From Acanthaster planci (Eukaryota; Echinodermata; Asteroidea; Valvatida; Acanthasteridae): a stretch of 64,000 nt of DNA. The notes beneath the pieces are model-generated. The model did no database searches, had not been told where the DNA came from, and saw only the letters and a program-made list of their open reading frames with translations. How positions within the stretch are numbered: the stretch's first letter is position 1; every line of letters starts with the position of its first letter. Position numbers and translations under genes: made by a program. Below are positions 1 to 12,465 of the stretch, in pieces. The stretch lies in contig NW_019091378.1 in NCBI RefSeq assembly GCF_001949145.1, forward strand, positions 77,955-141,954, given 5' to 3'.

Positions 1-661
1 CAACCAAAGTGCGCCAGGCCACTAAAGTGCACATCAACAATAATTTAGGACATACCCTTTGCACATCTCCCACGGTCACCACTCAGCCTTAAAAGCCAGA
101 TCAACCATAGAATGAGAACTATGATCCGGGAAATTAATGTTCATATTGAAATAAGATGCCAGGACTGGATCGTAGCTCTGAATGCGCGGGAGTGTAACCC
201 CTCTCCCTTCGCCATTGTCGGCAAAGTTCGATTTCGTCCTCGTTTCGTCATTTTTTTGGGGGGTGCCGCTATTGTCCATCGGAAACAAAGACTCGCTTTC
301 TTCAGCAAGTGAAGTCTGTAAGTCAGTGCAAATATGCCAACGAGGCGACGCTTAATTTGAATTTATGACGTCACTGCCAAATATTTGGGCCGTGATTTTC
401 AAAAGTTGAACACGCGTGGTGTCCGATCACTCGGTCAGTGTCTTCATGTATTTACCACAGGCACGTAATTATGTCCGTCGTCCAGCCGTGGCGACTCCAT
501 ATCAATTTCGGCCAATTTTGTAACTGAGCACCCAACTCCCAGCCTCGGTTTCTTTCCCGCCGCTTATGAACTGGTCACGTGGCAGACGGGCAAATTTGCT
601 GGTAGAAATAATTTTACGCTTTGATAAGTAAAATTTGAAGCTTTGCATGGTGGACGAAACA

Positions 662-867
662 TGAGGAATGGGTTTGTGGGTACACCATGGAATCAATCTC
701 TTTCGGACGAGGTGGGGTTCTTAAAAGAACCGGTGAGTATCAACTCTCCTGAGGACGGCCAGAGCACACTGGCTGAAACGTCGAGTTTGTACTCACCGGT
801 TCTTTTAAGAACCACACCTCTCCCAAAAGAGATTGATTCCATGGTGTACCCACAAACCTATTTCTCA
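662..867. repeat. Foldback (inverted-repeat) element, 78-bp arms
   Basis: Left arm 662-739 and right arm 790-867 are near-complete reverse complements around a 50-bp loop. The 14-bp word AATTTTACGCTTTG occurs as a direct repeat just outside, at 610-623 and again at 867-880, as if the element had inserted between or copied its flank. Short reading frames here are by-products of the palindrome. The inner arm word CGGTTCTTTT.AGAACC recurs near 51410. Confidence 0.85.
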
Positions 868-1869
868 ATTTTACGCTTTGCATTTTTATTTTATTCTCTA
901 GCTGCATGAGTTTTAATAGCCCCATGCTGGCTGAGTAATGGACAGCAACTCAATGAACTCAATGTACGCACACTTATAAGGTGCATTTCAGTTTCGTGTT
1001 TGTAAACACTAACTCTTTTTAGCTGTTTGGATGATCCCTGCAGTGGTGTGGAGCTGGGATGTCATTTCTAGGCCATGATGCATTTATGATTTTTTTCGGA
1101 GAGGCCCGACAAAAAGCCGATGAGTTGAGGCTTGCACATATAGGTTGTGTACATTTCAAAATTTCTGATGGGGGGGGGGGCAGCCGGGGCACGGTACCCC
1201 GACGAGGGGCATGTGTTCGCAAAGGGTAATCATCACAGAGGCAAGCAGGGCAAGCAGGTTCCTTAAATTGTTAGTGGCCTTGACCCCAATAATGTACCCA
1301 AAACGATTAGGTGACAATCCGACTCGCAGGGAAACGTCGTATAGTGAAACCCACAAGATATAAACCAATGCTATTACGAGACTTCCTTTCTGTATCCCAC
1401 GCCTGATACTGTACCGGTATACATCGGGAAGGTCAGGCAGAAGAAGAGCGGACGTATATCATCTAACTAAAGCCGATACCAGCGGAAAACCGGGTAGCGT
1501 GTGACACTTCGAAAAATAAAACGACCCCTCATTCCGAGAACGAAGTGAACAAACAAGTCTGTTTGTTGATAACATTGATGCGAACATCAGGGTGCGCGTA
1601 TAAATCGGGCAGTTTCAAGCATCACGCTTGAGGTTCAAGAGAAAAGGAGAAAAAGAAGACAGCATGTAAAACATGAGGATTTTTAGAAGGAAGTCTCCAA
1701 CATGCTGTAAAATAATTCCAGGAGATCATTACAATGAAATCTAATTCTCTGAAACACAGTATCTTTGTAAACTTTTTGGCATAAGTTGAGTCAGTCTGTG
1801 ACTGTGATATTTTATAGGCGAAGTGCATTGTGTAGGCCATCTCTAAACTTTCATACAAGTGGTACTTAC

Positions 1870-4556
1870 GTGGACCTCCGCCTCCTCGACCACCACGGCA
1901 TGCATCTGAAAGGGATGGGGGGAAAAGGAAATCAGATCAGAACCCATAACTACCGTGGAACCGCACTCACACGCACATTCCTCAGCTTGACGTGCGCCTG
2001 CATTTGGCAAATCACGACGCACCCTATACGGCCGTTTCACAAAAGTGCGCCACCAAGAGCTTGCAACGCGTTGGCCAATCACAATGCGCGAAATTTGTCG
2101 ACCCAATGCGCGTTTGGAAAGGGTTGACAAATTTCGCGCGTTATGATTGGCCAACGTGTTGCAAACTCTTGGTGCACGGTGCACTATTGTAATCGCCCGT
2201 ATTAGTCGATTAGGCATGTAATCGCGCGTGTACCAACTGTCACGCGTTGTGCTGCAACAGTCGTAGTGTGGTTCCGTGCCCAAAGATTCACTGACGACTC
2301 TTGATAAAAAAATCTTAGCTCAGGCATCACTCACGGACATAAATAGATATGAATAAAGGGTCAAGGGTCACAGGTTGAGACCCCGGGTGTTTTCGATTTC
2401 GTCAGTGCCAACATGTAAATAATAGGGCTTTTCCCATATCCAGTGGGCAATACAGCAAGTGTATCATGACCCCAATGAAAGGATGTTTCAGGCACAAAGC
2501 CTGCATTGGTCGAAGAAAGTTATATTCTGCATTTCGTCTGGCATTGATTTCGGCCGAGGCGACCTTCGATTTCAGTGTAAATTCAAATATCGTATAGGAT
2601 CAACAGCTGCCATAGGATACGGGAGTTTATGTTCAATCTAGCCCATACCTACCCAGCCGGGAATAGCCGAGCATCAACGGTACCATCCAAACATGCCGAA
2701 TACGGACGGGACGACTTAGGAATATTTCTGCTGTTTCCGGAAAACTAAAGGAGTTCCTCCAGTCTTGGTCACGTGGACATTGGGTGATATCGGACCCAAC
2801 TTCGTTCCCACGGGTACGATCTTACCGCGCCACGTTGGTTCCCACCATGCCTTACGCGATCTAACCCCTGGTAATTTCGTATATCCTACAATATGGGATA
2901 TTTAAATTATACGGATAAGTCTTAATTTTGCCCGTCCTTTATTCAGCCTTTTTATTTGAAGACGTTGCACGCGCAAAATGCACAACAGTTTCATATTACT
3001 AGTAAAACTAAGTGTCTTTACTCAGAGAGGACCTGGAGAAAAAAACAGCATACTGCAAAGTAAAAAAGTGAATCCAAAATCTATCAAAAAGTATTTGGTA
3101 AACACATGAAACATTTCCATTTTGGAAATTCCCATTTTGCAGTTCAACGAAATACTGAATATGAAAGGTTATGGACAAAACTTAACAATGCCATTGATTT
3201 CATCAAGAACCGTATTTTCTATTTGACTTTTATGGGCTGTTCTAGACGCCGTCTACGCAGCGCAATCTAGTTCTGCAATGGCTGTTTTCACGGTTTACGC
3301 ACGTAACATGTACGCGTGCACTGACTACAAACGGTGCCCTTGGCCCTCGGCATTGTGCTTGAATGAGGCCTTTGTTATTTTAGTACATTGCATGCAACAC
3401 CGGGCACTTATGCCATATAATAGCAAATAGACCTCGGTTTCAAAAGTGTACTTCTTGTGACACCCACACGGGCTTAATATACGATTACTGCGGAATGTGG
3501 GAATTCTCAGCATCGGTGTTCCGTTTTGCTAGATGTGCGGAGTCCGGTCCGGAGAAGAAAAACTCCAGCCAAAAGCTATCAATATGAACTGTGAACCTGA
3601 ATTCATGCCTTTCCCCACCACAGCTTATGCGTTTGAAACATCCGAAAAACTGAATTTTTGTTTCAGATCTTAAAATACCTTGCCAAACGTAAAAACTTCT
3701 CTCTGGGATAAGAGCATTGGTTCAAAGTAATCACAGTTTGGGCACACTCTGATATGAATATATGTCTCCATTTTATGAATGTGTAAGAGATCAGTCTAAC
3801 CCTGCTGTGTAAATAATATTTGCCTTCTTTTTTGTGCCCCAATTTTGCAAAAAGTGCATTTTTTCATGGTATGAAAAGTATAACCTTTATACGTCTGCAA
3901 ATAATCCACAGGATCAGACATGCGCAATTGAAAAGTGCGGGTGAAACAAACGTCTATACATAGTGTACTACTCCAAATACCCAGCAGTAGGTGTGCTTCA
4001 GTGATACACCTTTCCGACACACAGTATGTGTGTGCGTACATGAGCATATGTCTTTTATTTTGCTAAACGCTGAGATGTTTTACATCCTGGAATTAAAAGA
4101 AACTGAAAAAAAAATCTTAACGCGACTGCTGGGCATACTCTCGTTGGCTATACAGTGAATTAATTTAAAATAAAATACATAGCTTTAAAATCCCGGCTAC
4201 CACATCAGATACAAAGTTAGCATTTTTCATCATTTGTAAACTGTAAGAGACTGGATCGGGTTCCTATTTTCCCTGAATTGTTCAATATTCTCAGTAATAA
4301 TGAAAAACTTGAAATAAATAATTTGGTCAAATCAATTTAATTGGGCCGGTGTGCGCCTTCAAAGAAACAGCACAGGTAGCCAGACCACAGAGTTAAAATG
4401 TTCTCTATTGTCCATCAAAAAGCTCCAGTCAAAAAGCTGCATAACAGTCACTGGACCTGTTGCAGTTAAAATGCGTTGGGAAATAATAAACTTACCTGAT
4501 GCCAGGGGAGAAAGCACAAGAAACAAAGCCACAGCAGCCTCGAAAAATAACTTCAT
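1870..4556 (-). CDS. 5' part of a small secreted-protein gene (likely HYR-family relative), exons 1 and 2
   Basis: Two exons are visible on the minus strand. Exon 1 (4556 down to 4496) encodes a 20-residue signal peptide, MKLFFEAAV..LSPLAS, and ends in phase 1 at a GTAAGT-type donor. Exon 2 (1905 down to 1870, 36 nt) follows a long pyrimidine tract ending in CAG. It reads D-A-C-R-G-G-R-G-G-G-G-P and stops in phase 1 before GTAAGT. Exon lengths, phases and the D-x-C start match exon 2 of HYR genes E and F at 52.6 and 60.1 kb, and the promoter has the same elements. No HYR-domain exon is recognisable between 1 and 1869, so the rest probably lies left of the window. I am sure of exon 1, fairly sure of exon 2, and family membership is inferred. 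Confidence 0.6.
2045..2175. repeat. Foldback element in intron 1 of the minus-strand gene
   Basis: Arms 2045-2104 and 2120-2175 are imperfect reverse complements of about 57 bp with a 15-bp loop. A half copy of the right arm plus its flank is found at 37494-37550 (word CAACGTGTTGCAA followed by CTCTTGG), so this is a dispersed family. The long minus-strand reading frame over it is produced by the palindrome. Confidence 0.75.
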
Positions 4557-5102
4557 GATTTTCAAATCGCAGAGTGAAGACTGAAGTCAATTTGCCTTGT
4601 GCTCGACTTTAATTATCGCCGAGAGGGTAGACTCCGCCCCGTCAAGCGTTGACTAGCTCCAGCAAACTGCGCAATGCAGGGGTCAAAGAAGGGTGACTAG
4701 TTAAGCGCCTTCGATGTAAACCATACGGAAGCTCAACACTGATTGGACACAAGAGGTGGACGTCACGGACGGTGGGGGAATTTTCGAAGTGGTTCCCTTT
4801 TTTGCAGTATTGTCTAGCATGGATAACAATAACGGGCCAATTCTCCCGGAAAGGTGCATGAAAGCAAGTGGTCGACGCACAGGCCCCTCAGCCGTAGGAC
4901 TTGCACATACGTGATCGCACTCGATCGCCCGTGGCGACCCTTTTTGTTTACCCAGACTCCGAGAACCTATTTGCACGCTTCTAAAAACACTTTTGAGCTA
5001 GACCTTAGTGCGACAGTTCTGAGCAGACATTGATGTTGCTCTATTCAGCGTTTGATATTTAGAATTCACAACCATTTGTGGGTACACATCGAAAGTTTAA
5101 GT
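4557..5102. promoter_or_regulatory. Divergent promoter region between the minus-strand secreted-protein gene and the JmjC gene
   Basis: The 546 bp between the two opposed start codons must hold both promoters. On the minus strand GGGGCGGAGTC (4630-4640) is followed by a TAATTAAA-type AT stretch and then GGCAAATTGAC (4586-4596) just before the start. The same three elements in the same order and spacing precede HYR gene E (52501-52553). No comparable elements were found on the JmjC side. Confidence 0.55.
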
Positions 5103-8100
5103 ATGGAGACTGCAGACATAACGGCCAAACTCATTGTATGTCTCGTAGCATCCTTACATTTCTCAGCTGCTGAAGATGTTCAATCGGCTCATTCTCACGA
5201 TCAGTCCTCTTCCAAGACCTCGTTCCCACCCGGCCACCTGAAGCCTTTGGCTTCCGAGTCTACCCGCCTCCCCGTCTCGGTCATCGAGGAGTTCCCCTCC
5301 CCGTCCGAGTTCTTTCGCGACTATGTCTACCCTTCAGTTCCTGTTCTCGTCAGGCAGGGAGCGCGGCGTTCGCCGGCCTTCCGGAAGTGGACCGACGAGT
5401 ACCTGAAGAGCTTGCCCGAGTCTCAGGAACTGATCCGTGTGGAGATGCGGAAGGTGGAGGAAAGACAACTACCGAGGATGGAGATGCCCTTGGCTGAATT
5501 CCTCGACAGATATCAAACCCACGATGAGTACCTTGTCGCAAAAGTTCCAGATTACTTGAAGTAAGTGTGGGGACTTTCTCATTCCTGTGCTACCCATTTT
5601 ACTCAGTAACGTCGTAACTATATCATGTGTTTCCCGTAATGAAATGAACACGGGCTTTGACTCATGTTCTTGCTATCTTTCTGTCTTATGTTGTCTTGTT
5701 CCTTGACTTTGTCTCCTCTCAGGAAAGACGTGCTACTTCCGCCATCTTTGCATTGCACAAACGTCACAGCGAATTTGCTGGAAACGGTAAGTATACTGCT
5801 TTAGAGATGAAAAGACAGTTTTAGTATGAACTACTGCTTGGGATTTATTTGATAAGGGGCAGGAGGACGTACAGATCACCTAACAAACCGTACTGAACAA
5901 CCAACAGATCTTTTAATCGACCGACGGACTAACAGACCGACCGACTAACCGGCAGACCAACGGAATAGCCCTCTGACTACATCAACCTTGACCTTGTCTT
6001 TCATGATTTACTTATATTTCCAAAACAGCAAATTACGCAATGAATCATTTGCAAAATTTGTGGGTACTAAAAGCATTCCTCTTCCTCGTTTTGACAGATG
6101 CTTTGGTTTAGTAGCGGCGGTACCAAGTCTCATTTGCATACCGACTACGTAGACATCATCAACTGTGTGTTCAGAGGCCAGAAAGACTTCCTGCTTGTCA
6201 ATTACACCAAGTACAGAGACCAGGTAAACATCGCTTCTGAACTGCAGAGGTGATATTATGCATGGCTGGCCGGTCACGAAAGACCTCGCGGCTTGCATTT
6301 TTTTTGTCATTAGAAGTACATGTACTTCATGTTTACCTCCAAATCCAGACATTCCGGGGGAACTCCCCCCCCCCGCTCTTAGACAACCAAAAAAAGTTTT
6401 AAAATGTGATGAATAATACAAAATAACTAAAGAGTAAAGTAAGTGCACAAATTATGTCGTGTATATTTCATTATCGTTTTCGTTTATCTGCAAAACTGAG
6501 AAATTTAAACAAATCGCCGGCCTGACCCCCCTGGACAAATTTCTGGATCCACCCCTGGGTAAGCCCGTTCACGTTTTGTGATAGTATGTCTGGGGAGGTG
6601 ACAGGACAGATGTGTAAAGTCTTTTCCGGATCAAAGAAATCACTAGAAATCAAGATTTTCTTGATTTAAGTTATATATAATTGATTTAAGAACGTGGGCT
6701 AAATATTTAAGGCCTTTATTCTGATTCGGAAGTTGTCTTTCGCATATCAACAGTAATTTTTTTCGAAACCAATATAGCCATTTTGTTTTGCACAAATGCC
6801 TCTAAATGTTGTAGATTGTCTACGACCACCCAGAGGGATTCTACTCGAGCGTAGACGTTGAACGAGTTGACTTAAACAAATTTCCCGGACTGAGAAACCT
6901 CGAGTTCATGGAGGCTAAACTGGAAGCCGGCAACTGCCTCTACCTCCCCTTCAAATGGTGAGGATTTGTACTTAACCACCTATCTTTGTTCCACAAGTAG
7001 ATAGCAGGCCATGAAGTTGCCTATCTTTTTCCCACTAGTGGATAGCAAGCCATGAAGTTGCCATGCTCTGACATAAAGGATTTAGTGCACAAGTGCGAAT
7101 GAGAAACGAAACTTCGATTCAGTGAGATTTTAGAGGATAGAAAACAACCAGAAATTTCAAATCAACAATTGGTCTGCCAGGGGTTTTGTTGTTTTACATT
7201 TCAATAATTTTCACACAGCGGGAGGCTGTTTCCCGGTGCACCGGGAAACAGCCTCCCGCTTCTATATGATCAAATATCAACGAAAACAAGTCCGGGGAAG
7301 ATTCCAGCCTTTTCATGTCACCCGATTAGGCCACATGCTGACATGCAGTTGGAGCTTTCTGATCCGCGGGGTATGTTTTCTTCAACGGAAGCTGACAGCG
7401 CTATATGACCCAATGGCAATACTGAACGTCCAGAGAACGCTCCGATATCCTGTTTTGCAGCTCCCATAGTTAGGGACCTACAATGTACAAAGCTGTTCGG
7501 CCTTAGATTTTATCTGTCCCGGACACATTAGGATGTGTTAACTAGTGGAAAAACTCCAGCCGTTAATTTCACGCCGAAGTAACGGATATGCTGATTCGTT
7601 CTAGTTTTCTGATGCCGGGAAACAGCCTCCCACTTTTATGTAACAAAATATCAATGAAAACAAGTCCGGGGAAAAATTGGGCTTTTACATTATATAGACC
7701 ACCTGGCCTTCTGTGAAACTGCTGCCGGAAGACGCTGAAACGCAAGAAACTTCTGCCAAATAGCAATGTTACATGCAATCCGTCAGTGGAAATGACAAGA
7801 GTCGTGCCTACACATTTAGCTCGAAGCAGGAAATAGGTATAAAAAGGCTAAATCTTTGTACAGGGTGCATTGTCTTCATTACGAAATCAAACATTCGCAA
7901 ATGTCAAAAATCTTGCTTTACAGGAAATGTACGGTTGTAGACAATATTTCTGTGCTTGCATTTTTGATCAACAGTCCACATACTGTTCAGAATATAAATT
8001 TGAAGAACGTGCAGTGTTGAATGACATCTGTTTTCATAAACATTAAAAGTACAGCAATAAACCTTTTTCGCTTTGAATAAGAGCTTGTTCGTTTTGTGAA

Positions 8101-11100
8101 TGCTTATGAAAAAAATCCTTCCAAACACGTATACGAAAGAAGCACTTCCCACATACACACAGCAGTGGCGTAGCTGGGATTTCAGTCGGGGGCACAAAAG
8201 GGACACCAGCATCTTAATTATGGGGGGGGGGCACCAGGTATGTTTTTTTGGGCAAGTTTCTTTAGCCTTGTTCAATATCCATTTATCCCGGTTTTTTAGA
8301 GGGGGAGCACCTGAGGAATTTTGGGGACACGTGCCCCCAGCACCCCCTCCCGTCTACGCCACTGATCAAAGTCTGTATTGAGTGAGGGGGTGCATAGATT
8401 GTGGCAGGGTGGAGATTAGATTTGAAAAGCAACATAAGGATTCTGATGAAGCAAATTCTGGCTGGATGAAAATAGGTTAAACGGGAGGAAAATTCTACTT
8501 TGTAAAAGGGCAGCTGAAATCCTGGCTACATGTGGGCCTACCCAATGTGCGTTGAACGGGCAACGAATATCATCAGTGAAGGTTTGGCTACAGTGTTCAT
8601 GAGATGACCCAAACTTACATGTAGCTCTGCCCGCTCGACAGGTATATGAGGAAGTCTCCGACCGTTTCACGCTATACCTTCCGGCCATGAATTTTGACCT
8701 GTTGTGTTTACTGAAGCTGGAGAGAAAAAGTAGCAAGAACGTGGCTCAATAAATTTTCTTCATTGTATTCAGAATAGTAGACTGTCTAGGGACCGTGAAC
8801 ATGAAAAGCCCCTTGCTTCCCCAAATTCTGAACTGCAACGCATGGTTCACACGGGCGGTATGGTATTGAGCACACTCGTGGCCAATTCACCTGTTGAGTA
8901 AAAAAGTGAAGTTAAACTTAACACTTGAAGTGACTGTCAGTTTTCATATCTCAAGTGATCGTTAGCATGATGGTAGCTTACGTACCTCTTAATATTAATT
9001 ATTAATATTATATTCAAACTAAATAAAGCATTATTATTATAGATACTTTAAAACGTCCTCTCCTTATTTACTGTAAGTTGACGAGGGAAGACACAGCGTT
9101 TACTGAAGGAGAACTCACGTTGCATACCATAAAACAATTTTATCGCTTCTCTAAAATTCCGCTGTTTCTTGCTGCATGTATTTAGGATACATCAGGTGAA
9201 TTCGCATGGCAGCAATGTTGCGGTCAACATATGGTGGAATCACCAAGCCTACGCCGTGCCCAGCCCGGAGTCCTGCGGGAGGCTTGATCCAGGGCTCTCG
9301 CTGGCCGATGTTCGCTTCTATTACCACGAAGAGCCAGACGCTTACAAACGGCGAGATCTCCACCCAGAACTGGATTTCGTCGAGGACCCGTCGTGAGTCG
9401 CATTACGTTCCCTGTAGTGCCCCCCACAAAACTTGCTCACTACACAGGAAGCAAAACGTCTGACTGAAGGAGATCGCGTATGTTTCAGAANTTATTTAAG
9501 AGGACGTTTCACCTTTTTTATTGTCTGATAACGATTTCAGGGCAAATTTGATGGCATTCATGGACGAAAAGGAGACCGAGTCGTTGACAGAGCGGCAGTT
9601 TCTGGAATTCATGGACATGGTAACGGCGAAGCAAAACCTTTTCTTATGGCATATTGTAAATATTTCTTATCATTCTTCATGTCACGTGCATTCTTCGGTA
9701 GATCAACGGATTCAGCAGAACCTGTCACTGAGTACTCGATCTGTATTTGTCACACACTTGTTGCTAGTACATCTTGCCCGTTAGACACCACTTGCCATTT
9801 GTCACGTGTAGTGAACATAATCAAGTCAAGCCCCACTTCATTGTGAAGCTGATCCGATTAAGACACCGTTTAGAAATTAAAAAACCTACAAATCAAACCA
9901 TAACTCGAGTTTGGCTGTCACATCCGACCTGATCCGGTTTTTCCATCGTAGATAATGCCAGGACAAGATCACGGTAACATTTGGACCGAGGAGGCCTTGG
10001 GTCTCGTACACCAGGTAACAGGATTTCTTATTTCTTTTGGGTGCCGTTTCAAGCTTAAGTCTTCCTTCCAACAGAAAAAAATGAATTGATTTTAAATAAC
10101 CTGCGCTCAGATTCGCATGATTTTAAACGTTAAAGGTTATGGGTTACTTATCGACGCAAGGAGGGGGAAAAGACGTTTAAAAAGAAAAGTCCCAGTTTCG
10201 CTCCTTGGGCTGATTGTCAAAAAGTGACAATTCGGAATCACATGAGAACACTGCTAGCTCAGTAAATTCATCCAGCCGGTCGTCGTTGTCCCCCGTCCAT
10301 TTGAGTTCACGCTTGTTCCGTGAATTAATCTATCCTGCAGATATTCCAAATACTTGACATCGATGGCGATGGGGAGATAGCATCACAGGACGCAGAAAAG
10401 TTTCCTAAAGATATCAACAAGGTGGGCCACTTGAAACATTTCGGCACTGTGCTCCTTGAGAAACATATCCGCTCCGTGCATGCAGAGAGTCGTCGTCTAG
10501 ATACAGCGTGTGCAATGACCCCATACAAATTGAATTGCCTACAGCACAGAACCAAACGACAACTTCACTGATTTATGTTCTCTGTGACAATCTGTCACTT
10601 TTCTTGGCTTAACAGGTCAATTTATTGAGCTGCCGTTTTGCGATCACCTCCACGAAATGGGTACCGGTACTGTTCTTGAAAATGAGCTAAGGACTATGGG
10701 CAACATAAACTCGTCCGACTCAATTGAAAAAAAAAACCGGGAGTTTTAGGCATTTGCTCCCTTGCGTTCTCAAAAAATCATGACCGGGATAAAGCTAACG
10801 AAATATTATCTTCCTTCTATGGCCTTCCTCAGTTTCTGCCCTTTTCCATCAATTTGGGACAGAAGATGATGGTCTTGGGTGACATCGTCGATGGGCAGAT
10901 CACAAAACAAAAACAGGTACACACAATGACTTTTACATGTTTATGGCATTCTTTGAAAATGTGTGCCATTGTGATTTAACCCGATGCTCAATTTTTGCTT
11001 TGCCATTTTAAGGAGTGCTCGCACGCTCTTTCCTTTTTCATGACAATAATTTCCAAGTTCACACCCAAAACTGTCATGCCATTTTGGGCAGAAATCTGAA

Positions 11101-11410
11101 TGTTACAGCCAAGAGTTAGGAAGTTGCACACAGAGTATATCACCCAAAAATTCATCGAATGGATTGTTAAAGAGTTTTGAAAATTGGAGTCATTTGTGTG
11201 GATTTGAATCCCAAAGTAAATTCACTACTGTGCCCTTGATGCAGGTTGTTTTCCAGGTTGTATGATCATGTAAAACACACTGTGTTGACCTTCCTCTCCC
11301 AGGAACTTCTGAAGAACTTTGGAAAGGTGTCGCATGCTGGAAGCGCACCGTCGCTCCAAGCCAACAGCAAGGCCAATGAACAACCTCCTATGTCCAAGCA
11401 GGAACTGTGA
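5103..11410 (+). CDS. Secreted or ER-lumen JmjC (cupin_8-type) oxygenase with EF-hand, nine exons, 449 aa
   Basis: Exons: 5103-5560, 5723-5786, 6098-6223, 6815-6957, 9186-9392, 9541-9619, 10341-10421, 10833-10916, 11303-11410. All borders are GT/AG and the joined frame is open for 450 codons. ATG 5103 is preferred to the in-frame ATG at 5052 because it is followed directly by a signal peptide (residues 1 to about 23). The JmjC fold has H188-T-D190 and, after the typical LPFKW, H266-Q-V with N-x-A-V-N-I-W-W, giving the HxD...H iron triad of Fe(II)/2-oxoglutarate protein hydroxylases. Exon 6 looks like a degenerate EF-hand; exon 7 has a canonical calcium loop D-I-D-G-D-G-E-I-A-S-Q-D (365-376). 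The protein ends K-Q-E-L, close to the KDEL retrieval signal. A hydroxylase of secretory-pathway proteins is inferred; the substrate is unknown. Confidence 0.88.
7217..7260. repeat. Perfect 44-bp palindrome in JmjC intron 4
   Basis: The two 22-bp halves are exact reverse complements with no loop (centre CGGTGCACCG). The right half and the next 80 bp recur imperfectly at 7614-7705 (shared words GGGAAACAGCCTCCC and GAAAACAAGTCCGGGGAA), so the palindrome looks like the join between inverted copies of a short local repeat. Confidence 0.9.
7614..7705 (+). repeat. Imperfect direct repeat of 7241-7330
   Basis: It shares GGGAAACAGCCTCCC, then a CAAAATATCAA-type stretch, then GAAAACAAGTCCGGGGAA with the segment beginning at the palindrome centre. 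It lies in the same intron of the JmjC gene. Confidence 0.75.
8163..8364. mobile_element. Short non-autonomous element bounded by CAGTGGCGTAG / CTACGCCACTG
   Basis: The ends are inverted copies of 11 bp enclosing about 200 bp rich in G runs on one side and C runs on the other. This end sequence is typical of small hAT-like or related repeat tails in marine invertebrate genomes. No clear target-site duplication is seen, and the reading frames across it are not coding. It sits in JmjC intron 4. Confidence 0.5.
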
Positions 11411-12300
11411 CATTTCAACAAGTAGTTATACAACATACCTTGACTGGCTATACACTTTTCCGCTCTATTTTAAAGAAATTGTAAAGATTTTATGGGAGAA
11501 TCAAGTGAAAATGATCAGAGTTTTTTACTTCTTGCCACTGACACCGCTGTCTGCAAGCCTGTAACCCGGATATTGTTTATTGTCATAATACCTGTAGTAC
11601 TGTTGGACGGGGAAGTCCCGACGGAGTCCCAGCGTTGCAACACGACACCGCTTGCGGTTGGACACAAAAATCCTGAGTGTGTAATGAATGATTATTCAAT
11701 AGAAGTGTTCCAGGAATGTCTTTCGTATTTAGTAACCCAACCATGGAGTTGCATGCAAACTGGAAAAACACTTCATCATCCAGTTCCATTATAAACCCAG
11801 TGGAAACGAAACGCTGACAATTGTGGGGAGAAGTCCTTCCTTTCAGGAATCTTGGTTGAAAACTTTCGTACTCCGAATGTTGATATCGCGAGAATCAATA
11901 GCGCTTGAAATTAAGTGTCTTTATAAGTTGAAGGAGATCTCTCTGGATGGATATGCTGTCGCTCTGCTAGTTAATAGTGTCATAACAAACATAATTTGGT
12001 TTCAGCTTCTATCGTCAGCACCCCTGGTGTGTATTGTATCTGCATTACATGGTGACAGCTTGCGATAATAATATTAATTGCGTAACTGAATCTCCATGTC
12101 TTAGCGGAAACACCGCTGAAATTTCCATTGTTTGGCACACCGTCCATGATTTGGTATTGGTAAAATCTGCTTTAGTTAAAGGGGATCTGATTAGGCATTG
12201 TCCAGGGGCCGTGCATGTGAAAATCGAGACAGGTAATAATGTTTTATTCATGTCAACGTTTTAATAATTCTTTTTTTTTTTTCATTTTAAGACCCTCCGA

Positions 12301-12465
12301 AAATATTTTTGAGCAGGTATTTTTATTTCCAAAAAGTGAAAATAAGACGTAAATTTCATGAAATGAAGCAGCTGCTTGCCTGGCACGAGGTCCTCTGGCC
12401 CTCATTACGTATGCAAAGGATACTACATATGGGACATGCGCAGTTAATGGTTTCCCTCTGAAACT
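12301..12465 (+). repeat. Dispersed repeat, copy 1 (partner 30088-30252)
   Basis: It shares the run ATTTCCAAAAAGTGAAAATA, then AAGACGT.ATTTCATGAAAT, AGCAGCTG.TTGCCTG and TTTCCCTCTGAAAC with the partner in intron 1 of HYR gene B. The two are about 80-85% alike by eye. No coding capacity. Confidence 0.7.

Noticed and set aside
76-288. A minus-strand 70-codon frame considered as a further exon of the left-edge gene.
   Set aside because: No HYR motif and no convincing acceptor or donor in the right phase.
1843-2283. A 146-codon minus-strand open frame.
   Set aside because: It runs through both arms of a foldback repeat. Only the 36-nt exon at 1870-1905, which lies inside it in the spliced gene, is supported.
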